Origin: Nymphaea colorata
Taxonomy: Eukaryota; Streptophyta; Magnoliopsida; Nymphaeales; Nymphaeaceae
Length of the DNA: 64,000 nucleotides
Direction: 5' to 3'
Assembly (NCBI RefSeq): GCF_008831285.2
Contig: NC_045139.1
Coordinates: forward strand, 17,962,354 to 18,026,353
The notes beneath the pieces are model-generated. The model did not search any database. It was not told the origin of the DNA and saw only the letters and a list, made by a program, of their open reading frames with translations. The position numbers and the translations under genes are program-made. Each line of letters starts with the position of its first letter. The stretch's first letter is position 1. Of this stretch, positions 48,316 through 60,700 are shown one piece after another.

Positions 48316-49582
48316 TTCATACAACATGCGCATCTTGGTTTTGAATTTGAGCTTCTTTGTTTTTTTTTTTTTCCAACTTATCGGCGTCTTTAGCTCATTA
48401 ATCAACTTGAGTCTACAAAAGCGTTAGATTGCCTTTGGTTTTAAATCCGTTGGTTTTGAATGACATACTTTTTTCTGACGCAGTAAACGATTCACACTAA
48501 AATTCATAGATCGTAAGTTAAGAATTTTTTTTAAGTCGTATCAAAGATCCACACATGAGATCCTCATTTTACTCTTTTATGATGACAAAAAGCCCTACAC
48601 AAATGAGAAGGGGTCTTAATCATAAACATCAGATCATGAGCTTTCTAAAAGAAGTGATGATGAAAAGTATTGAATACTCCTTTCGCGCTTTTTTGACTTT
48701 GTGAGGCTAGAATATAGAGAATGCTGTCTGTCATCCGTTTGTGACAATTATATCCAAGTCATCAATTTCATACCATTTTTAACTGCAAAATCAGATACAA
48801 TTAATTGTTCAAGTTCGGATTTGTTCGTGATTTACATATGGTTGAGTTGATAATTAATGACCAGATCCGAGAACAAGTTTTGACTTTCTTATATAGAGGT
48901 AATTTTTTTGGATATTAAAACTAATAAAAAATGGTTTCTTCTTCTCCACCAGTAGGAACCGGAGATTTCAATTAAACAATCCATTTGTCCCCTTTTCTTT
49001 TCTTTTTCTTTTTTTTATTTTATACTAATGCGCCAATAAAAAGAAAGTTCAACTCTTCTTGGCTTCAGTTTAAGCTTTATATTTGCGCATTAGTTAACTT
49101 CTTTCAAGATCTTTTCACACGTCTCGTTTCTGATGTTCTGATTATGTTACATGCGCCTAAAAGTATGCCCAAGTAGTTAGTTGGATCTCTTGTCTTGAAA
49201 TGAGATTTGTAGTTCAATTTCTGGGACACATTTATGGGAACATCAGATTAAGTTGGGCTAAATTAATAACGATATTCAAATTAAATATTGTAATGTATTT
49301 ACATCTAAATATCCAAAAAAGATACGTACTTCATTTATAAAATTTACAGTCGACATGACAACATGTAATTGGTATGTTGTACAGCTTGCGATCATAGAAT
49401 GATGTTTACCACGATCCTTTAGTTATAATATTTTTTCTTGGGTATTGAGATCAAGTGCTCATGCATGCGTAAAACATTGCGTTTCAGAATATTCAGAAAA
49501 TACCTTACTTGTAGCAATATTATATTCACGCATGGCTTTTTTTGGGATGTGTGGAGATCAGTAGGATCGTAATTAAGCCATT

Positions 49583-49586
<4 letters not shown>

Positions 49587-49631
<45 letters not shown>
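49587..49631. repeat. (TA)n microsatellite
   Basis: This is a TA run of about 45 bp inside copy B of the tandem duplication, absent from the matching place in copy A (near 45750). Confidence 0.95.
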
Positions 49632-49634
<3 letters not shown>

Positions 49635-50149
49635 GAATTCTGTTTGTAATAAATTTGCAAATGTCAACACTTGAACACACAAGCATATTCCTCAATTGAC
49701 TTTGTTCACTACATGCTTATCCGAAGGAATTAACACTGTGCGCTATCTGCTCGCTAATTTTCATCTGATAAATGTTAATTCTTGGCATAATATCGAACAG
49801 AATTCATGCAATGAATCAACCATTCAAGGGTACATTTTCTCTCAACATCCTACCCATCATCAAGAAGGTCAATGCTCCACCCTTTCAGCATTGGGCATGA
49901 GCCACACATCCTATATGCTAAGATTCTTTTATTAAGATAATTTAAACTCAAATGTCTACTGTAACGACCAGTCCACTCCACCGGGCTCAGGCCCTTGTTC
50001 CATAGATTCTCAACCCGCCCTCCACAGTAGACCTTTTAGGCCTTTAGTATCTATATGACAATTTGGCTCATTGACTTTTATGGTAATGAGATGATTTTGT
50101 CAACAACTATAAATGAATTCAACAGCGAACACCATTTTAGAGGCCAAAA

Positions 50150-50308
50150 CCTCCACCCAACCCTTTATCTTTTTATGGTATAGAGCCTGCTTCCGGTACC
50201 TTAGGGTGCCGCTAGGGTTTTCTACTACTCTGCAAAAAGCTAAAGCCTCTACCCAACCCTTTATCTTTTTATGGTAGAGAGCTTGCTTTCGGTACCTCAA
50301 GGTGCCGC
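50150..50308. repeat. direct repeat of 63 bp, period 96 bp
   Basis: The copies at 50150-50212 and 50246-50308 both run from CCTC-ACCCAACCC through CTTTTTATGGTA to GGTGCCGC. They belong to an insertion that copy A lacks. The minus strand reads through both copies in one frame of 94 codons, giving a repeated KQALYHKKIKGWVE segment, probably not a real protein. Confidence 0.85.
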
Positions 50309-51429
50309 GGCTGCCGCCTCCGCCATGCTTCAACTTGCACGTCAATGTCTCCCTCCTTTTTGCAGATAAGAGGATTGATGCCACGAGAATTCGAAATGAA
50401 AACCAGCCGCTTACTCACCCTTGTCCTAACAGTTGCACTAACCCCTTTGGGAATAACAGCCAGAAGACCATTAAATGTCAAGAAAAATCAAATAAATAAT
50501 TCTTAAAACGTGTTGCCAATTCATTTTAATGTGGTACATGTTGTGCTTCACCACTCTCAAAACTATTATTATTACCAATTAACGCTACTAAAAACGAACA
50601 TTAACTTGCAATCAGATTAGTAAAGCAAATACAGCAAGTTATGAGATTAAATAATTGTGGTGTGCGTATGTCAGTTGTTACTCTGCAAAGTCCTTGTTTG
50701 CATTATTCTTTCTTTAGCATCAACTCAATTTTAAGACTACAGCCTTAGGGTAATCTTTAAAAGCTTAATCGTGTGGTAACGTGTCCTTTTCTCATAGTAT
50801 GTAGACTTCTTTCATATGTCTATTGAAAACATTGTTAGGTTCCAAAATTTACCATTTAAAATAAGTCAAAGATTACAAATTAATGTATTTTATTGGGGCG
50901 ATTTAATCCTGTTGAATACTTAGATTAGATGTTGCCTAATGGCTAAAATTTAAAAATTTAAGTCTAAAATATCTCCGTACGTTATCATGCATTACCAATG
51001 TTTTACAGTATAGCGACAATTTAGGGTGGATCAACTGACAATTTATAGTTCTTTCAACCACAAAGTTTTTATCCATTGACGACTATTTGGTTCGCTTCCC
51101 CTGGCCTACCTCTCCCCTCAAAGAAATTATAGGTTCCATGTACTCTACATCGGCCTTTGGAAAAACTATAATTCGTAAAGTTCTACTCAAATTTTTAAGT
51201 TTAATAATTTATACATACCATCTCTCATGCAAATAATTAATTAATAGATAAGCAGGTTGACATCGATATACAAGTATATCGAAGTTACAATTAACCATAG
51301 TAAGTAGACAAATTAGTTTCAATTATCTCTTTTACAATGGCACACATCAGGGACGTGATCATGTACTTGGCAGTTAAGAATTTAGATTGAAACACATGAT
51401 AAACTCGCAAAGGATCAGCAGAGTTTGCC

Positions 51430-51600
51430 TCATGTCAAAAAAATGCGCTTCAAGGCATTTTTTCTAAAAAATGCTTCGAAATACAACAAGGTTGGAGCGC
51501 AAGTGTCCATAAAGCATACACCTCACCTGGTTGAGGCGTACACGCTTCAACCCAAGGTACGCTCCTATGTAAGGCGTACGCCTCAAGGACAATCGCTCTT
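51430..51600. repeat. irregular GGCGTACGCCTCAA-type repeat
   Basis: Words such as GAGGCGTAC, AAGGCGTACG, CGCCTCAA and GCTTCAA recur at irregular spacing in an otherwise AT-rich region. The arrangement looks like a decayed minisatellite or part of a transposon. Confidence 0.45.
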
Positions 51601-52639
51601 GCCACTCAATCTCTCATTCTCACTCTCTGTGTGTGAATGCCGCTGGCCCTCTACCTCTCGCTCAATCTCTACAAATTGAGGGAGAGAGAGCAGCGGTTCG
51701 CCATAGAGGAAAATGGATAGAAAAAGGCCGCCCAACCATCACAACACTTAGAATGGCCCAAAAGGTGAATTAATAAAGTGTTGATACAAACAGTGAAGAT
51801 TAGGAAATTAATTGGAAACTGATTACTTTTTTATTAGAGTTTCACAGGTGCAAAAATTTCGGCGTCGTATTTTCTTTTAAAGTTGTTCCGTTCCTTGCCA
51901 TCAATTTGTTTCAATTATCAACATTGTGACCTCTGCGCATTAACAATTTACCAATGTTTGAAATTTATAGTATGCCAAGAATTGACTTCATCAATTTTAT
52001 GAAAAGGTATACATTCTCAAGTTGGTTTATTTTTAATGTCGTGTACATTATTAGCATATAATGCATATAGAATTCACGAGTAATTATTATTATCACATTT
52101 CAATGACAAATCTCTTTGATGACACTGTGGGCAGCATGTCAATGGATTTTTGCATATATGCATACCTCCGCTTAGCATGTCATCCACTCACATATGATAT
52201 GGTGTTGCCTAGAGTCTGTTTTTTTTTTTAATATTTTTTACTATTTATTAATGAACTTTGAATAAAAACAAAAAATATTTCAACGTGGTTCACAAAGCAA
52301 AAAAAAGTATACTCGCAATAAATCTGTTTACATTCATATTTTTGTTGTTTTACTTGTTTTTTCAATTTTCCTGTTATTTTAATAAATATTATATAATTAA
52401 CAAATTTGACCATGAAGCTCAATCACCATCTCGCATCGCCTCGCCTCATGATATGCTCAATGCTTCGCCTTGCCTTATCACCTTTTACAACATATGTGCA
52501 AGTATGCACCCGTGTAAATGTAATTAAAAAAAAAGAATTTATGACATGTTTGCTTGTACAGATGAAATTAACTAGTAATTTGACTTTAATTTGTGACTTG
52601 CGAACAATTTGGCTCACAAATTTTCATGGCAAATGTTCT

Positions 52640-52830
52640 TTACAGAGAGGTGTGTGAGGAATGAAGCTCTCTCACTCTCATAAAAACAGAAATCCAAAAA
52701 AAAAGAAAGAGACAAATAACACACAAAGATTTACTTAGTTCGAAGACATGAATGCTCTCCTACATCTATGGCCACCACACAAAGTAGTTTTTTTCATTAT
52801 TACATAAACATTATACAGTACAAGCTTAAA
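52640..52830. mobile_element. possible LTR-like remnant
   Basis: The order ACACACAAAGATTTACTTAG, a TTCGAAG word, CTCCTACATC and CCACCACACAAAG resembles a phrase found near the ends of many plant LTR elements. No internal domain, primer-binding site or second LTR was found. Confidence 0.25.
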
Positions 52831-54889
52831 CGGCGCCTTCATAAACATGAGATTAAGGCAAAACCAGAAAAAAAGACATAATTTCGCTTGCACAGAAAAT
52901 GATTCGAATCCACAGAAGTTAAGGAATGCTGTCTGGATCAAGTTCCACACTCCAACAAGGTGCTCAAGAAACTATCAGTGTTTTCAATTAACAAAACTCA
53001 TCAAAGCTTTATCTTTTTTTTTTTCCTTTTCCTAAATGTAGGGATGACTTCATTTTCCAATAAGAAGCAACTTTTAGTGTTCCTTTCGAGACTTGTTCGC
53101 CAATGAAAAGCTACACGAGCTCGATTTTCAGTTCCAATTGTTTCTTGAGTCTAACGCCCTTTGTCTAAACCAGTTATCTCATGATTTTAGCCTTGACGGC
53201 AAAGAACGCATACATTAGGTTTCAGGCTTCATGTTGGCCAACTCCAATAATTTAAGCCAAGTTTATTCACCTTTCCAAGTTTGCAAATCATTTAAGTTGG
53301 TTTTATTACTAAATGAATGGATAAAATGGAAATATATATAACAAAATTTGAGGACAAGCAGTACCCTAACTAACCGCAAAATTAAAATAAAAGAACGAAA
53401 TATACAAGTTAGCAGCACAATAAAACATTATAAAAAAGGCGGAGAAAGAGTGGACAGACGGGGCAGCAAAATCACCAGACGAATGACGACACCATAGTCA
53501 AATAACGACATACTGTTTTATCTTCTAGGAAAATAAAACTTTTGAAAACAAAAAGTTTCCAAGTCAAGAAAGTTATGGCCATTTTTACTAAAATGTAACT
53601 ATCGTTTACTTGGCCTCATATATGCATCTACCCAAACCAATTCTAAAGTTATTTACAAGAAATTATTCCTTCCCCCAACCCCAATTTTTTCTTATACTTT
53701 TGACTGCGTTGAATTTTGATTTTAAAAAATTTATAGAACCAAAATTCCAACTCCAACTGGAATTAGGATGAAAATTCTAGTTTTAGTTTCTCTTTGCATT
53801 TCAAAGTTTGGAATTTTGATTCCAGAATTGAGAATGACGCGTTTGACAAAGTTACAATCAAAATTACAGAATTCATGAATCCAAATCTTCATGTCTTGTG
53901 CTCTAAAAAAATGAAAAAAAAAATCCAAAATTCTGGAATCCAGTTACACCCCTAAGGTGAATCACAATTCCAGAATTTTGAATAAAAATCGAACTTATAA
54001 TTCTCAAATCAAATCATTTTTTTGATAATGCAATTCCAATTTCATCAAAAATGAAAATTTTATTCCAGATTTACAGCATCATCAAACGCCCCATATAGAC
54101 CAACATCAAATAATTGGAACACCGGAGACATCCTATGAAAATAGTAGGAAAACCTTGGTGGGGAGAAATGAAAATTCTAAGCACCACCGCAAAATCCAGC
54201 TTTTATCAACAATCTACAGGTTCTGTCGTAGTGACGCAAGCACGTTCATGCAGCTTCCTTTTGAAAATCATCGTTATTAATCATGCTAATTCATTTCATC
54301 ATAATTGGCATTTTGCGCATATTAATTAACATCAATAAAGATCATTAGACTCTGTGGTACATAATAAATAAGCGACAATGTTTCAACCCAATTAGCAATT
54401 TTAGCATATCTCTATTGAAAACTTCGGAGTTATGGAACTATGTAAGAAGGCAACGAGAAAAAGCGAAAAATACCTAACAATTTGTTACTAAAAGGACCAC
54501 AAAAAATTGTTATTAAATCACTAGAAACCACCGGCCGCATCATAAACGGTGGTTAATACCAATTTAACCACCATTTTTTAGCAACGCTTTTTCTATTTTA
54601 AATTTAATCATCCGAGGCAGCATCTAATATCCGGTAGAATTGAACTGTTATATTTATTTATGTATTTATATTGATAAGTACCAGGCCATTTAAATGAGGG
54701 ACAAAAACCAGACCTTTTAGTTTTGTATTAGAAAAGATTAAAAATGATTAAATACATATAACTCATTAAATTACTTTTTAAAATCATATTCATAAGGTTA
54801 GATTGCATAAACGAAACTTCGTGGTGTTCTTAATTAAATGAAGATCTAGAAGATATTCAAAACGGTAAGGAATGAGGATAGCGCTCCGG

Positions 54890-54892
<3 letters not shown>

Positions 54893-54944
<52 letters not shown>
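54893..54944. repeat. (CT)n-(GC)n microsatellite upstream of the Fe-SOD gene
   Basis: A CT run of about 42 bp passes straight into a short GC run. It lies about 380-430 bp before the Fe-SOD ATG, in the promoter or 5' UTR. The GA-repeat frames on the minus strand are artefacts. Confidence 0.95.
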
Positions 54945-54945
<1 letters not shown>

Positions 54946-55064
54946 CATATTGGCGCCATTCTTCCGCCTTTCGAGCGGCTGGTAGAAGCCCTAATGTCGC
55001 GGGAGAGTTCCTCCTCTTCGCGAAGTGCTTAGTTGGTCTGGACCGGACCGCCTCCACTCACCCC

Positions 55065-55103
55065 TCTTCCTGTTGTAAGCTCGTTCTTCCTGTTGTAAGC
55101 TCG
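55065..55103. repeat. 20-bp tandem repeat in the Fe-SOD 5' region
   Basis: TCTTCCTGTTGTAAGCTCG occurs at 55065-55083 and again at 55085-55103. It lies about 220-260 bp before the start codon, probably in the 5' UTR. Confidence 0.9.
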
Positions 55104-55320
55104 GACAGCCGTTCTTCTCAAGGTTAGCGCATCCAATCTTTGAATCCTCGTCTTGGTTCCGCTGCCTCCTTTCTCTTCATGGACCTCCAACTCCGTTCTG
55201 TCAATGCTGGTGACGGGTAAGTATTTGATGTAAAGAGCTGGATATCGCTTAACGCCGTTGAAGTTTGCTGTTGTTCTTGGCAGGCGCACCTGTCGCTTAG
55301 AGGGTTCGTGAGGGAAAGAA

Positions 55321-56999
55321 ATGGAGATGTCGGTTCAGTTTCAGTTGCTGCCTCTTTGCTCTCAGAGTTCATCGTCATCATCATCTTCTTCTTCGCCGCG
55401 TCTACTTCCGAAAAAATTTTGCAGGCCGTTGAATTTCTCCAAGTTCAGACAGGTTCTTTGTCTAATTCTTTTCGTTGGAAATTATTTTTATCCCTCTTTT
55501 TTTTTTTTTTTTGGTTACTTTCCATTTAAGAGCTTGCCTCCTTTTTTTATTTGTGGCTACGTTAAGTTAAGGTTGGCCTGCTGCTATTGAATTTATGGCT
55601 GCATTCTGCTTGATTTTTTCTGCTGCCTTAAGTTGTAAACTGCTTAAGAATTCAAGATGGAGTTTGCGTAGGATGGAATTCTAGGATACTGAAACGACAA
55701 CAAGCTTTTGCTAATTACTATGTCCATGTCCTTAGGGCACAAATAACCATGGTTGCATTTGAACGTTGATTTGTAGTCAAGTGTTTCGGCATCATTTTCA
55801 ACTTTTCCGTTCAAGTGATGTAAGTCAATCTGCTGTAACTTTCAGTATTGCGGGTAAGTAGTTCAAATGTATGGCAAAGAAAATGTGAAAGAGAATGCAT
55901 CCCCTGAAGTCCCAGAAAAATTGTTGTTGTAACGTAACAAAGAAGAGAAAGGTTCTAGACGAGTGGATTCATTTATTTGGAAATGGTGATTTAGAATTTG
56001 ACTTGTAGATAAATCCAGACAGATGATTTTCAGGTGCTGGAGAATCAGAACATTGAGCCGCTGAAATGTAGAGCAACTATGAACTCATTTGTGACATAGT
56101 TTTCCACTGTTTGATTTTTTTAAAATATTGAGTTATCTTTGAATTATTCAACTGCTAAATATAGAGAGAATCTAAGTACACCTATATGTTATCTAGGATA
56201 TTACCTTTGAGACTATTGGGATTTCACCAAGGGAAGCACAATAAGATGGCCCTTTAGTATATCAAATTGGCACTAAAGTTCAATGGTTAATTGCTTTTAT
56301 TAGGTTGTAGAATTCATTTTATTCAGGCATGCACAACAGCATAGCTAGCTGGGAATATTATATTGTGGACTTGGATGTGTGTTTGTTTAAAGAAATGAAT
56401 AAATAGTTATGAACACAGAAATCTAGACCTTTTACTTTGCAAGAAAAATGTTCAATTTTTATAACCAAAAGTCAGAACCATCATATGATAAATCACACTG
56501 AGAAGACCCTAATAAACTTGGTTTTTTACCACGTAAAATACAAGATTTCCTACAAAAATTTGAGTAAGTTCGTGTGGTAACTAAAAAACTGAATCCTTGT
56601 CACAGCTTTAAAAGAATGGGATCTTTTAGATCTTAAATTAAATGTGTTGCTATAGCTTATTTCATTGCCTGACAGTTGCAATTGTCATTTTTAGTTTATC
56701 TTATATAGTTTTTTTTTTAACTTCTTTTCCCCTTTGTGATGCTTGATTCTTTATTTCTCTGTTTAGAGGCTTGGGGATAATCCTTGCAAGATTCTTTCTC
56801 TCTGAATAAATTATTTCATGGGTTCTTGTTGCTTGTGTTTTCTTTCATTGTCTCTGAAACTGCCTTTGCAAGAGTATCATTTTTTAGTATTCTATTGCAA
56901 TTTCATTATCCTTTCAGCGTGCAAGTCAATCTTGTCTTCCCAGGAGGTCAACCAAGATTTTAAGTTACTATGGTTTGACAGCTCCCTCGTATAAACTGG

Positions 57000-57040
<41 letters not shown>

Positions 57041-57712
57041 CCTTTTGTGTTTGTATATGCATATGCATGAGATAGTGAGAGTAGATGCATAGGTACATTC
57101 AAGTTGCTAGTTCACGTAACCTTGTCTACCTCACATTCCCTCAATTTTTTGTTACTAGTCTTGACTCCTTAAATTATTAAATGACTGTGTAAGGCATTAT
57201 ATTTGAATGCTAATTTTATTCATGAGCAATTTAATGACTTCTTCTGTAGACCCTGTGTTAGGCTAACTTCTTTATCTATCTCATAATGACAGGATGCTTT
57301 GGAACCTTACATGAGCCAAAAGACTCTAGAAGTGCACTGGGGAAAGCACCACCGACATTATGTTGATAGCCTGAACAAGCAGCTTGAGACCAGTCCATTA
57401 TATGGATATACAATGGAAGAATTGGTGAAAGTTTCCTATAACAATGGAAACCCACTTCCACAATTTAACGATGTTGCTCAGGTTATCCTGTTTATTTTCC
57501 CTTTCTTGCTCCATAATTTTATATATACGATTATTGCATAACTACACCTTAAACACCACTTTCTCGTGAACATACTTGAAGTCGTTGTGAGATAGCCTGC
57601 ATGTCTTGAAAGTTCGTTTGTTAGGAATTATTTTCATTGTGGTACTTGCACTTGAATCTATGTCACATGATTACAGTTACTGGGTGTCAATTTTGCAAAG
57701 GTAACTTGAGTG

Positions 57713-57784
<72 letters not shown>

Positions 57785-60700
57785 CATACCATCTGTTTTT
57801 ATGTTGCTGCTGGTGCCTTCCTGTTTTCCAGCAATATATGCTGTTTTTCACAAATCTAATTGTACAAATGGATGTGAAAAGATCATTCTATTGGATAAAA
57901 AATTATGAAGATTGGATGTGTGTGTTGTTTGTGTGTGTTTCTATATATATTCAATCATACCACCTGCTTTTATCTTGTTGCAAGTGCCTCCTTGTTTTCC
58001 AGCACTTTATGCTGTTTCTCACAAATCTAATTGTAGAAATGGATGTGAAATGATAATTCTATTGGATAAAAAATTATGAAGATTGGATATGTATTCAGAT
58101 GTTGTAAGGGTTTTTGAATACTATTTTCTCAGCTCATAAAATCTAATCTAGGCATCAGATTTTCATAATCTTTTTTCTCTTCCTACATTTTAGAAAATTC
58201 TGCATCCATCTATGTGGTTAAATTTGTCTTAATTTGACATACTTCAATAGGCTTTGTTTTAATTTGAGTGCATACATGTGGTCCTCATTTTTTATTTGTT
58301 ATGAACCATGTTTTTTCCATTGCAGTTTACAAAAAATTGAATTTGACCAAGTACTCAGTGAACATGGGCGTGAAATTTTTCCTTCCTAAAGAAACACATG
58401 TAGTCATGAAAAGTTTAATTGATTATTTATTTTTTCAAGAAAAGGAAAAGGCCTACACATGTCTGTTTAGGTTTCATTCAGCGATGATACTATATATTTG
58501 TGCTTTTACAATGTGAAGTTTTATGATATTTAAGAAAGGGTAACAGTCAGTGTCTAAAAACATGGTGGAGTCAACTGAGTTGATTGAGATGACTGCATGA
58601 CTCGATCCTCTGCATGGTGAAATGAATGGAAAGCCCAGGAAATTGACAGGACACAGCTAAGTAATGGAATCACGAGACCACGTTAGCCAGGCTTTGGCTG
58701 AGTCAACCAAGTAACTGGTTGGCTTATACTTCATATATGTGTACACATGTATATGTGCTGTGAACATACAATTTACCAACTTGTCACTAGGCTAAACACA
58801 AAAATCCATGTACATATACTAGTAAGTAGTAACATGATTGTAGTAAAGGTGTTATTGAAATCTGTCTTAAAACTAGGCTGTGACCGAGTGACCAAGCGAG
58901 TCACAAGTGAATCCACTGCAAGTTGAGCCCTGATCAATGGGTTATCGAACCAGTTCTCTCGTGGCAGCTTTTCTCTGCTATTGAAATTGTTTGCCAGTTT
59001 TCACTTGTTTTGATACCTAAGAATTTGCAGTGGAAATGGCTAAATGTGTCTCAAAGTGGTTGGTTGTTGTGAAGCTGGAAGGAAATGCATTCGTAGTAGG
59101 TTCATGGAGGACTTCTAATTCAAACTGAGCATAGGCTAATAATATTGAATAAAGAATGTTGAAGAACGTTGCCTAACATCTCCATTAGGCAAAAGTAAAT
59201 TATGAAGCTCAAACAAAGATTGGACGATAACTAAATGTAAAGATAAATATTGGCTTCTTGAGTTACTTGAGCAAGGAATAACTACCAATCTGGTAAGCTT
59301 GGCTGCATCTATGAGGCAATACTGCATGAGTTTTTTAGAAAATATAAAGGCAAATCAGATGGAATGAATATCAACTCATGTAAGAAATCAGGACTCTCCC
59401 CTAGACAAGTAAATTTTTAGATGACCATTCTGAAGATCTGCATGAGCTTCTAAATGATTGTTGTTTCCAAAATATGTAGCCTTTTCCTCTAGCCTGTGGC
59501 ATGGAGAACTAGGAAGTTGAGAAACGTCCATCCATGGTCTCTCGTTTAAGGACCATTGTAGTCTGAGACACTAGCACATTTCTTTCAAAGAGATGAGGTT
59601 ACTGTATTTTATTTGATGATATATTTTGCAGTTTGAACAGCAACTCCTCTTATTGATAATGAACAAGCAGCCATGATTTTCACGTTGCCATGCTTGTGAG
59701 TGCGATTCTCTATTTCTTATTGCACCACAGGATTAAAGAATCCCCTAGAGAAATGCAGAAGCATGGAATGTTACAATTAATATGTTTTTTTTTTATTGTA
59801 GATACAAGTTAAAGGTGGTTACAAGGTCCATAGAATTGCAGCTTATTGTAGATGGGCATCTCGTTTTAGTTACTCCCTTTTGTTGTTATATTTTTGCATT
59901 CTGAAGGAAAAGTAGCATATAATTGAACCCCATCTTGCACTAGAGAGGTCTTTTTGGTCAAAATATTGAACTGCCTGAATGTTGATGAAATGTCTAAACT
60001 CATTGCAGGTTTGGAATCATGACTTTTTTTGGGAATCCATGCAACCAGGTGGTGGTAAGCTTCCAAGAGGAGGCCTTCTTTTACAAATCGACAAGGACTT
60101 CGGATCTTTCATCAATTTGAGAGAGGAGTTCCTTAAAACAGCTCTTTCATTGTTTGGTTCTGGCTGGGTGTGGCTTGTTTGTAAGTTCTCACATATAAAT
60201 TTAGTTTGGTAAAATTTAAATATATCAACATGTTAATTTGGGGCTAACACATTTTTTTTCTATAAATTACCTGGGAAGGCATTAATGGGTTTCATATTCA
60301 TTTCATCTGTCTTACAGTGAAGACAAAAGAAAAGAAGCTTGCTGTGGTTAAAACATTAAATGCTGTTAACCCCCTTATCTCGGGTGACATAGTAAGCAAC
60401 ATCTTCCCTTCTGTTCAATTATTTTGCCAGCCATTCGTCTGAGAGGTGTAGGATTTTCTTGTCCTTGCAGATAAGACTGTTTTGTGTCGAGTATATGTCA
60501 TTGTCTACATGTTCTATGTTTGAACTATTCGAGGTGGATAACATGGACAAATCTTTATCTTGGATCAAATTATTTTATTTGGACCACAATTTACTCAATA
60601 ATTGAATTTCTTCAATTCATGAAACCTAAGTAACATGGACTTTTCAAATACTTGTTGCATCCAAGTCATGTCAGGTGCGGCTCAAGTGCTTCTTGGGTGC

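Larger units (their letters stand above)
50790..53085. other. insertion within copy B, repeat-derived
   Basis: About 2.3 kb are present only in copy B. It contains a stretch rich in CGCCTCAA / GGCGTACG words at 51430-51600, similar words at 52430-52480, and an LTR-like stretch at 52640-52830. The frames in it are short and overlapping. Confidence 0.5.
47256..54440. repeat. copy B of the tandem duplication, enlarged by insertions
   Basis: The blocks of copy A recur in order: 47294 (ATATAAAGCCACTC), 47499, about 48425, 48788, 50711, 53231 and 54180-54360. Copy B is about 7.2 kb because extra sequence lies at about 47540-48315, 50115-50485, 50790-53085 and 53340-54110. Divergence is clear but moderate, so the duplication is not recent. 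It is non-coding as far as I can see. Confidence 0.75.
57482..60008 (+). other. Fe-SOD intron 3 (2.5 kb)
   Basis: This is the longest intron of the gene. It contains a (GT)n(TA)n microsatellite (57709-57780) and a tandem duplication (57779-58089). Open frames inside it (for example 58268-58516 plus, 59136-59327 minus) have no domain. Confidence 0.85.

Noticed and set aside
53680..54100. Repeated GGAATT/AATTCC words resembling a MITE
   Set aside because: The right side ends like a MITE (CATCAAACGCCCC) but no inverted left partner or target duplication was found.
54857..55384. Minus-strand frames upstream of the Fe-SOD gene
   Set aside because: They are antisense to the CT-repeat promoter and transit-peptide exon, with no domain and Arg-Glu repeats from the microsatellite.
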